64,000 nt of DNA, from assembly GCA_045863555.1 (NCBI GenBank), contig BTUU01000004.1, positions 62,001 to 126,000 on the forward strand. The letters run 5' to 3'. The notes under the pieces are model-generated. The model did not search any database. It saw nothing but the letters and a program-made list of their open reading frames with translations, and was not told the DNA's origin. This document shows, in pieces, positions 58,159-64,000 of the stretch (its first letter is position 1; the number at the start of each line of letters is the position of its first letter). The translations under genes were made by a program, and so were the position numbers. Source of the stretch: JACRLV01 sp045863555. GTDB lineage: Bacteria; Planctomycetota; Phycisphaerae; UBA1845; Fen-1342.

Positions 58159-58890
58159 CTACTCGCCCCGCTTCGCCCGAGCTTCGGCCTGGCGCTGATC
58201 AAAGACCTCCTCGCATTCGGGCGGGCGCAGGTAGAGCGGCGTGATCGCGTCGCGCTCGCAGAACTGCCCGGCGACGGCGAGGCGCCAACCGAGCCGGGCA
58301 ATCGTCGCCGCCCGCGGCTGCCAAACCTCCTCCGGGAGCGCTTGCCCGCCCGCCTCGCTGCACTTGATTCGGTGAATGCTCAGGCCGGCTCCGGCGACGT
58401 ACACCCGCGCTGCGCTCTCTCGCAGCGATGAGATCCATGGACCGGGCGACCGCACCGAAGGTGGGTCGATTTCGTCGAGGTCCGCCAGCCCGCGCCGATA
58501 GGCCGCCGAATAGACCTGGCCGCGCTTGGCGTCGAGCACGACGGCGAGCGTCTCTTCCGGCTTCAGTTCGGCCGCGAAGTTCTCCGCGATCGCCGCCAGC
58601 GTCGGCGCGGCGACGACCTGCGCACCGCCGTGGTCGTGCAGCATGCGCGCGATCGTTGCCGACACGCGTACGCCGGTGAAACTCCCGGGCCCGCGGGAGA
58701 ACGCGACGCAATCCACCTCTGCGAGCCGCAGGCCGGTTTCCGCCAGGAGCGATCGGATGGTCGGCAACGCCGCCGACGCGTGCCGGGTGCGGCCGTCGAG
58801 TGGACGCTCGACAAGCAGCGTGCCCCCCTGGAGCAGCGCGACGCCGCCGACCCGGGCGGATGTCTCGATCGCCAGCAACGTCGTAATCAT
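58159..58890 (-). CDS. tsaB: tRNA t6A synthesis protein TsaB
   Basis: The protein of 243 residues has the ASKHA-type start LLAIETSARVGGVALLQG and SRGPGSFTGVRVSATIARML, the TsaB hallmarks, followed by TLAVVLDAKRGQVYSAAYRR. It is an inactive ATPase-like partner of TsaD in threonylcarbamoyl transfer to tRNA. The C-terminal part ends with ITPLYLRPPECEEVF. It is convergent with the membrane protein gene, 12 bases apart. Confidence 0.92.
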   Translation of the reverse strand: MITTLLAIETSARVGGVALLQGGTLLVERPLDGRTRHASAALPTIRSLLAETGLRLAEVDCVAFSRGPGSFTGVRVSATIARMLHDHGGAQVVAAPTLAAIAENFAAELKPEETLAVVLDAKRGQVYSAAYRRGLADLDEIDPPSVRSPGPWISSLRESAARVYVAGAGLSIHRIKCSEAGGQALPEEVWQPRAATIARLGWRLAVAGQFCERDAITPLYLRPPECEEVFDQRQAEARAKRGE

Positions 58891-58948
58891 GCGGCCTGGA
58901 ATGGTACCGATCGGCGGACGGCCACGCGACGCGGCCGGGCGAATTCAA

Positions 58949-60112
58949 TCACCACGCCCTGCGATAGATTTCCAGCAGATCCTCACGGGTGACCGGCCGA
59001 GGGTTGAATGAGGCCGTCCACTGCGTCGCCGCCAGGGAGGCCAGACCTTCGAGTGCCGCTTCTGCGACGCCGATGTCGCGAAGCCGTCGCGGAGCCTCGG
59101 CCACGGCCAGCGCATCGTCGAATCGGCGAGCCAGCGATTCGGCGGACGGATCGAGCGCCGCGTAGGGCGACTCGGCAGCGCCTTCCCCATTGAATCGAAT
59201 CACGTGCGGGAGCATTACGCCGACCGCAAAGCCGTGCGTCAGGTCAAAACGGGCGGTGAGGGGGTTTGCGCATGCGTGGGCTGCGCCGAGCATCGACGCC
59301 TCGATCGCACAGCCGGCCAGGTGTGCGCCGAGCAGCATGTCGCCGCGCGCTTCGATATCGCCTGTCGATCGCAGGGACCGCTCGAACGCTCCCGCGAGCC
59401 GCGCCCACGCCTCGCGCGAGAATGCCAGCGAGCGCTCGCTGCGAATCCGGCAGCCGGCGGTTTCGACTGCGTGCGACAGCGCGTCGAGTCCGGTCGCCGC
59501 CGCCACGCTTCGGGGCATCGTCGCAGTCAGATCCGGGTCGAGGACGGTCGCTACCGGGCGGAGGCCGCCGGGCGAGCGGCGGTCGCCGCACGCGAGCTTC
59601 AGGTGGGTTTCCGAATCGCTGATGAGCGCGAACGACTGGGCCTCGCTGCCGGTTCCCGCCGTCGTGGGAATCAGCACCATGGGCAGCAGCGGCGGTCGCC
59701 CGTTCAGTACGTTCAGGGGCGGGTCTCCACGGTATTCACTGATTTCCCCGCCGGCTCGGAAAAGCAGGTTCACGCCCTTCGCGGCGTCCATTGCACTGCC
59801 ACCGCCGAGGCCGATAATCGTGTCGGGACTGAACTGCCGGGCGATCGCCGCGCCACGCCGAATCGTTTCGCTAGTCGGATTCGGCTCAACACCGTCGAAT
59901 ACCTCGATCAACCTGCCGCCACTGCGGAGGGTCGTCAGGAGCCGTTCAGCGTGACCCGCCGCTCGGATCGCCGGATCGGTCACGACGAGCGTCCGCCGGC
60001 TCACGGCAACCGGGGCCGCTTCGGCCACGCGATCCAGCGCCCCCGCGCCGCAGATGAGCGAAATCGGCGAGTTCGCGAGAATCGCCGGGATGTGCGTCTC
60101 AGAACTCTGCAA
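58949..60112 (-). CDS. Iron-containing alcohol dehydrogenase family
   Basis: Fe-ADH landmarks: GLGGGSAMDAAKGVNLL, PTTAGTGSE, LDALSHAVET, HACANPLTARFDLTHGFAVGVMLP; the His residues are the usual metal ligands with Asp. The start is uncertain: TTG 60112 is proposed because upstream in-frame residues are low-complexity, and family members begin near ILANSPISLICG. Length from there is about 387 residues, normal for the family. It would oxidise or reduce an alcohol/aldehyde; substrate unknown. It is divergent from rpmB, 188 bases apart. tsaB follows on the same strand. Confidence 0.85.
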   Translation of the reverse strand: MQSSETHIPAILANSPISLICGAGALDRVAEAAPVAVSRRTLVVTDPAIRAAGHAERLLTTLRSGGRLIEVFDGVEPNPTSETIRRGAAIARQFSPDTIIGLGGGSAMDAAKGVNLLFRAGGEISEYRGDPPLNVLNGRPPLLPMVLIPTTAGTGSEAQSFALISDSETHLKLACGDRRSPGGLRPVATVLDPDLTATMPRSVAAATGLDALSHAVETAGCRIRSERSLAFSREAWARLAGAFERSLRSTGDIEARGDMLLGAHLAGCAIEASMLGAAHACANPLTARFDLTHGFAVGVMLPHVIRFNGEGAAESPYAALDPSAESLARRFDDALAVAEAPRRLRDIGVAEAALEGLASLAATQWTASFNPRPVTREDLLEIYRRAW

Positions 60113-60300
60113 AGTGCCCCCCAGCCCCGGCGGCTCGCTTCGCCCCGGCGCGCGGCGGTGCGATTGTATCGGATCCGTTCGCCCGTTGACCGGCCCCCGG
60201 CGATTCGGTACCTTACTGAACTCGCTCCGCCGGGATGGGCCGGGGGCGATGCTTTCGCGGTCGGCCGGACTTCCGCCGCAGCCGCATGCATGAGGGTGCC

Positions 60301-60561
60301 ATGGCTCGCAAGTGCGCATTTACCGGCAAGAAGACCGTGTTCGGCCGCTCGATCACGCGGCGCGGCAAGGCGAAGTACCTCGGCGGCGTTGGTCGCAAGA
60401 CGACCGGCATCTCGCATCGCACGTTCAAGCCGAACGTACACAAGGTCCGGGCGCTCATCGACGGGCAGATCGTCCGCGTTCGCGTCAGTGCCAAGGCGAT
60501 CCGCATGGGCGTCATTACGAAGCCGCCCGTGCGCCAGCGGCCGGAAGCCAAGGCGTCCTGA
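60301..60561 (+). CDS. rpmB: 50S ribosomal protein L28
   Basis: The 86-residue basic protein (ARKCAFTGKKTVFGRSITRR, AKYLGGVGRKTTGISHRTFK, PNVHKVRALIDGQIVRVRVS, AKAIRMGVITKP) matches L28; the N-terminal CAFTGK region has lost the second Cys of the zinc-binding form (only one Cys seen). It is a component of the large subunit, followed 12 bases later by gatC. Confidence 0.93.
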   Translation: MARKCAFTGKKTVFGRSITRRGKAKYLGGVGRKTTGISHRTFKPNVHKVRALIDGQIVRVRVSAKAIRMGVITKPPVRQRPEAKAS

Positions 60562-60573
60562 CGGGTTGCCGGA

Positions 60574-60882
60574 ATGAGCACGCCGCTCGACGAAGCCGGC
60601 GTCCGTCGCCTCGCGCGGCTGGCGCGGCTCGCCCTCTCCGATGCCGAGGTTCGCGAGTTCCAACCGCAGCTCGCCGCGTTTCTGGAGTATGTCCGCGTCC
60701 TGGAGTCCATCGACACAACCGGCGTCGAGCCGCTCTATCACCCGCTTCCCATTCAGAACGTCCTTCGCGATGATGTCCCCCGCGACGGTCTGACAAGCGA
60801 GGCCGCGCTCGCCGCCGCGCCGCAGCGCGAAGGCGAATACTTCCGCGTTCCCGCCGTGCTCGACGGCGGTTCCGGGGCGTAA
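60574..60882 (+). CDS. gatC: Glutamyl-tRNA(Gln) amidotransferase subunit C
   Basis: This protein of 102 residues has the GatC features: VRRLARLARLALSDAEVREF, FLEYVRVLESIDTTGVEPLY and LRDDVPRDGLTSEAALAAAPQREGEYFRVPAVL. GatC links GatA and GatB in the enzyme that amidates misacylated Glu-tRNA(Gln) or Asp-tRNA(Asn). gatA and gatB are not adjacent. Its TAA overlaps the ATG of the next gene. Confidence 0.92.
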   Translation: MSTPLDEAGVRRLARLARLALSDAEVREFQPQLAAFLEYVRVLESIDTTGVEPLYHPLPIQNVLRDDVPRDGLTSEAALAAAPQREGEYFRVPAVLDGGSGA

Positions 60883-63347
60883 TGCCGCTGATGGCCGTCT
60901 TCCACCTCGCTTACCCCGCGCTGGCGTGGGTCGCGGTTGTCGTCTTCGCGACGCTGGCCGCGCGATTCGCGATTTCGGCCGGCGGGCGCGGGTGGATTCC
61001 GGCCGCGACGCTCGTGGCCGTCGCTTCGCTCGGCGCCGTCGGCGGCGCTCCCCTGGGCCACGCCGCGCTCCTCGTTGCGGGATTGGGCGGCGCCGCGTGG
61101 CTGGCGGCGCGGACATACCGCAACGGGGCGATCGCGGGGGTGTCGAGGCGCGCGGCCCGTACCGCGCTCGCTGCGCGTTTCGTCTTGCTCGTGGCCATAC
61201 TCCTGGTTATCGCGCGGCCCGGAGGACAGTGGTCGATCGTCGACTGGCGTCGCCCCCTGCTCATCGTGCTCCTCGATCAGTCGCGGTCGATGTCGATCGT
61301 AGACCCCGACACGACCGCGGCCACGCAACCGACGATCGCCCGTGCCGACATCGCCAACGAGGTGCTGCGCCGGGCGGACCTCGCCCGGCTGAAGCGGCTG
61401 TATGAGCTGCGCATCCGCGCCATCGGCGACGACGCGCGCGAAATCTCCCGGCTCGTAATCGAACCCTCCGCCCCGGTCACGTCGATCGAGGCGGCCCTCC
61501 GGGTCGCTGCGCAGCTGCGCTCGGGGCACGGAGATCCGGCGCGGACCGTACTGCTCATCAGCGACGGCGGTGAGAATCTCGCCGATTCGCAGCGCGTGCG
61601 GCAGGCGGTGCTCGAACTCGCGGCGGCAAAGTGCGGCCTTCTCGCGTTCGGCGTCGGCCCCTCGCGCGGAGGCGCGGTCCTCTCGATCGATCCGCTTCAG
61701 ATTCCCGCGCGGATCGGCACGCGAGAACGCCTGCTCGTCCCCGTCACACTGCACAGCGCCGGCTGTCGCAACGCGGATATCGAACTCGGCGTCGCGTGGA
61801 ATGACTCGAACGCGGAGACGAGGTCCGTCCGGCCGTCCGCCGATCCTGCGATTTCAACCGCTGAATTCTCCGTCACGCCCCCCGGCCCCGGCGTCCACCG
61901 CCTCACGCTCAGCGCACGGTTGCCCGATGATCTCGGCGGCGCTCTGGTCTCGCGTTCGGCGCTTGTCGAGGTTCGCGACGACCGGATTCGCGTGCTCATC
62001 CTCGATGACCAGTTCCGCAGCGAGGCGGCATTCATCTCGCGGGCCCTGCGAACCGACCCGGCGTTTGTCGTCGAGCAGCGAATCCTCGCTCCGACCGAGT
62101 CGACCCTCGCGACCGATGACGACGTAAGCGACGCGGACGCCTTCGACGTGATCCTGGTCGGAGACCTCACCCGCTGCCGCAGACCCGGCGACGCATACGA
62201 CCGCATTGCGGCGGCCGTCGTGGAACGCGGAGCCGGCCTCCTGTTCGTCGGCGGTGCGGCCACGCTGACCAGCGCGGCGGCGACCCGGTCATCGCTCATT
62301 GACTTCCTCCCCACGCGTGTCGATCGAACGAGCCCGCCTCCGGTCATGGCGCGTCTGATCCCGACGGAGCGCGGCCTTGCGCATCCCGTTTTCGCCACAC
62401 AGGACGCCGCGGCCGCGCTGTCCGGCTGGCGCGCTGCCCCGGCCGTCGCGTGCGAACCGCTGCCGGGCGGGCTGAAACCGCTCGCCGAGGTTCTCGCGAC
62501 GGATGAACAGCAGAACCCCCTGCTCGTGGCCGCTGAGATCGGACGGGGCCGCGTTCTTCAAATCGCCTGCCGGGAAACCTGGCCGTGGGCGCTGGCGTCA
62601 GACGCCGGATTCGAGCTGCACCGGCGGACGTGGCGGCAGCTCGTGCGCTGGCTCGCCAATCGGCGGCCGCGGGCCTGGGTGCTCACGGATCAGCCTGACT
62701 ACCTGCTGTCCGCGATCAGCAGCGGCCGCGAGAAAGTGCAGATCCGCGCGGGGATCTCCGGACTCGGTGTCGATGATCGACTGGAAGGTCTCGCCGCCGA
62801 TCTGGAGGTCGTTCGCGAAACGGAGGATGTCCAACCCGTGAGCGGTCCGTCAACCGGTCCATCCCCCATTCCGAGGGTAGTTCCGCTGGTCTTTCGCGCG
62901 GGCGAATGGCAGGCCGAACTCCCCGGCTCGATCGATCTGCGGCTGACGGCCGGCCGATACCGCCTCGATTTCACGATCCACCCCGACCGAGCCGCCCCCC
63001 AGCCCGGCGCGGTGGCGGCGCCCGCCGTCCGCGGGCTCGGCGAACCGCTACGCGCTTCGTCGGTGTTTGAGATTGCGTCGCTCGATCGCGAACTCGAACC
63101 GCCGACGCACAACCTCGGGCTTCTGCGAGACGCGGCGGAAGCAACCCGGACATTCGGCGGCCGGTACGCGTCCATCGAAGCACTGCCAGCGGCCGTGGAG
63201 GAACTCCTCCGACACGATGTGCGTCAGCGGGTGGAGACCATCGTCGATTACGACGTCGCGCGCCGGCAGCCATGGCTGCTGCTCGCGGTCGCGGTCCTGG
63301 CCGCGGCGGTGGAGTGGTCCATCCGGCGCGGGGCGGGGCTTCGCTAG
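60882..63347 (+). CDS. Membrane protein with VWA-like and GATase1-like regions
   Basis: A protein of 821 residues with three N-terminal membrane segments (LAWVAVVVFATLAARFAIS, LLVAILLVIA) and a VWA-type domain: LLIVLLDQSRSMSIVD has the DxSxS MIDAS motif, and VLLISDGGENLAD later. A region around residues 360-560 (VRVLILDDQFRSEAAFISRA, ILVGDL, GLLFVGGAATL) resembles a GATase1-like fold. The chain ends in a membrane segment. This is the layout of BatA/GATase-like planctomycete proteins of unknown function. It overlaps gatC by TAATG. No other Bat/MoxR gene is nearby. Confidence 0.78.
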   Translation: MPLMAVFHLAYPALAWVAVVVFATLAARFAISAGGRGWIPAATLVAVASLGAVGGAPLGHAALLVAGLGGAAWLAARTYRNGAIAGVSRRAARTALAARFVLLVAILLVIARPGGQWSIVDWRRPLLIVLLDQSRSMSIVDPDTTAATQPTIARADIANEVLRRADLARLKRLYELRIRAIGDDAREISRLVIEPSAPVTSIEAALRVAAQLRSGHGDPARTVLLISDGGENLADSQRVRQAVLELAAAKCGLLAFGVGPSRGGAVLSIDPLQIPARIGTRERLLVPVTLHSAGCRNADIELGVAWNDSNAETRSVRPSADPAISTAEFSVTPPGPGVHRLTLSARLPDDLGGALVSRSALVEVRDDRIRVLILDDQFRSEAAFISRALRTDPAFVVEQRILAPTESTLATDDDVSDADAFDVILVGDLTRCRRPGDAYDRIAAAVVERGAGLLFVGGAATLTSAAATRSSLIDFLPTRVDRTSPPPVMARLIPTERGLAHPVFATQDAAAALSGWRAAPAVACEPLPGGLKPLAEVLATDEQQNPLLVAAEIGRGRVLQIACRETWPWALASDAGFELHRRTWRQLVRWLANRRPRAWVLTDQPDYLLSAISSGREKVQIRAGISGLGVDDRLEGLAADLEVVRETEDVQPVSGPSTGPSPIPRVVPLVFRAGEWQAELPGSIDLRLTAGRYRLDFTIHPDRAAPQPGAVAAPAVRGLGEPLRASSVFEIASLDRELEPPTHNLGLLRDAAEATRTFGGRYASIEALPAAVEELLRHDVRQRVETIVDYDVARRQPWLLLAVAVLAAAVEWSIRRGAGLR

Positions 63348-63362
63348 AACCGGGCACACGCC

Positions 63363-64000
63363 TCAGGGCGTATCGCTGCTCCATGCCGGATCGGTGGCTT
63401 CGACGGCCGAGGTCGCTCCGAGCACGCCATCGTCACCCGCCGTCGCCCGGTTGCGGAGTGTCTGCCCGCTGCCATCGGACATGCGCCAATCACCGAGCAG
63501 CCCCGTTTCCGAGCCCGTCAGGTTCGCCGTGGCGTCCGATGCGATCTGCGCGGTCGTACGCGTCGTCGACCAGAATCGCGTCAGGCCAATATTACCGCGA
63601 AACGCGCTGCCGAGCTGGAGCTGCGAGATGCTGATGCTCGAGGACGTCGGCGTCGTGAGGCCGACAATGCCATCGATCGACACGCTCAGGCCCGTCGTCG
63701 CGTCGTAGGCGACCGCCACGTAGCTCCACCGGCCGGCCATGTTGACTACCGTTGCTTCAAAAACCTCTGCGCCGACGCGAAGGCGTAGCAGGTTGTTCGC
63801 AGGCACGATTTCGAGCAGGACGAGGGGATTTCCGAAACTGACAACGGTTCCACCCTCGGCCTGCGGCTTGATCCACGTTTCGAACGTGAAATTCTGCGCC
63901 GAGGCGGCTGAGGCGGGCAGCGTCGCGAACTGACTGCCGTTGAATTGCAGCGAGCCGGTCGAGGAGCCGGTATCGACGGTGATCGTGGCCGTGGCGGTGT
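63363..64000 (-). CDS. LamG-type (concanavalin-like) protein, C-terminal part
   Basis: An open frame enters from the right edge and ends with TDPAWSSDTP. The visible ~212 residues form a LamG/pentaxin-like jelly roll: LQFNGSQFATLPAS, FTFETWIKPQAEGGTVVSFG, LLRLRVGAEVFEATVVNMAG, WSYVAVAYDATTGLSVSIDG and LTRFWSTTRTTAQI. This is a carbohydrate- or ligand-binding fold common in secreted planctomycete proteins. The N-terminus lies outside the window. It is convergent with the VWA-protein gene, 15 bases apart. Confidence 0.8.
   Translation of the reverse strand, partial: TATATITVDTGSSTGSLQFNGSQFATLPASAASAQNFTFETWIKPQAEGGTVVSFGNPLVLLEIVPANNLLRLRVGAEVFEATVVNMAGRWSYVAVAYDATTGLSVSIDGIVGLTTPTSSSISISQLQLGSAFRGNIGLTRFWSTTRTTAQIASDATANLTGSETGLLGDWRMSDGSGQTLRNRATAGDDGVLGATSAVEATDPAWSSDTP

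Overview
The window comes from a GC-rich bacterium, most probably a planctomycete (Planctomycetota). The evidence is the combination of gene families: ECF sigma factors paired with soluble serine/threonine kinases, a two-domain DUF1080 protein, a secreted PQQ-propeller protein, secreted proteins ending in dockerin-like calcium repeats (GDxDxDGxVDxxDL), a GH127-type hydrolase, a DUF2339 protein and many lipoproteins. No rRNA, tRNA, CRISPR array, transposase, integrase or prophage gene was seen, so this reads as chromosomal backbone with one small accessory patch.

Layout. 1-2.9 kb: overlapping plus-strand genes (lipoprotein, membrane-anchored protein, amidohydrolase). 3-7.5 kb: a minus-strand block with groES and an overlapping small gene, then a run sigma > kinase > MazG-like > SDR > YhhQ. 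7.7-8.3 kb: kynB. 8.5-12.8 kb: a plus-strand cluster of three exported proteins and a small lipoprotein; two of the exported proteins are built from three copies of an unfamiliar ~150-residue module. 12.9-19.9 kb: GH127-type hydrolase facing two glycosyltransferase genes (one a GT4-GT2 fusion) and a PPi-type phosphofructokinase. 20.2-20.9 kb: L35 and L20. 20.9-25.3 kb: DUF2339 protein and a cysteine-synthase-like enzyme.

25.3-32.3 kb is the accessory-looking stretch. It holds a SMI1/KNR4-family gene flanked by 33-bp inverted repeats made of octamers, a PQQ-propeller protein, several small orphan genes (zinc ribbon, nucleotidyltransferase pair, lipoprotein) and three kinds of intergenic repeat. 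32.5-43.2 kb returns to core functions: dxr and rseP, a hybrid histidine kinase with an ethylene-receptor-type sensor, a dockerin-bearing secreted protein, an ECF sigma factor with a membrane thioredoxin-like partner, and trpBA. 43.2-50.5 kb is all minus strand: DUF3754, HIT, PBP4-type DacB, RluD-type pseudouridine synthase, a TPR protein, a lipoprotein, rpiB, and a Sua5/TsaC-phosphatase fusion.

50.5-64 kb: a STAS protein and a kinase, a large secreted protein with three NDDC repeats, an anchored serine protease, a structured-RNA candidate ending in an intrinsic terminator ahead of a polytopic membrane protein, tsaB, an iron-type alcohol dehydrogenase, L28, gatC, a VWA membrane protein and a partial LamG protein. 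Signalling (two ECF factors, two kinases, two STAS proteins, one hybrid kinase) and protein export or anchoring are the dominant themes. The strongest leads are the SMI1 cassette with inverted repeats, the structured RNA near 56.5 kb, the repeated-module secreted cluster and the ethylene-receptor-like kinase.
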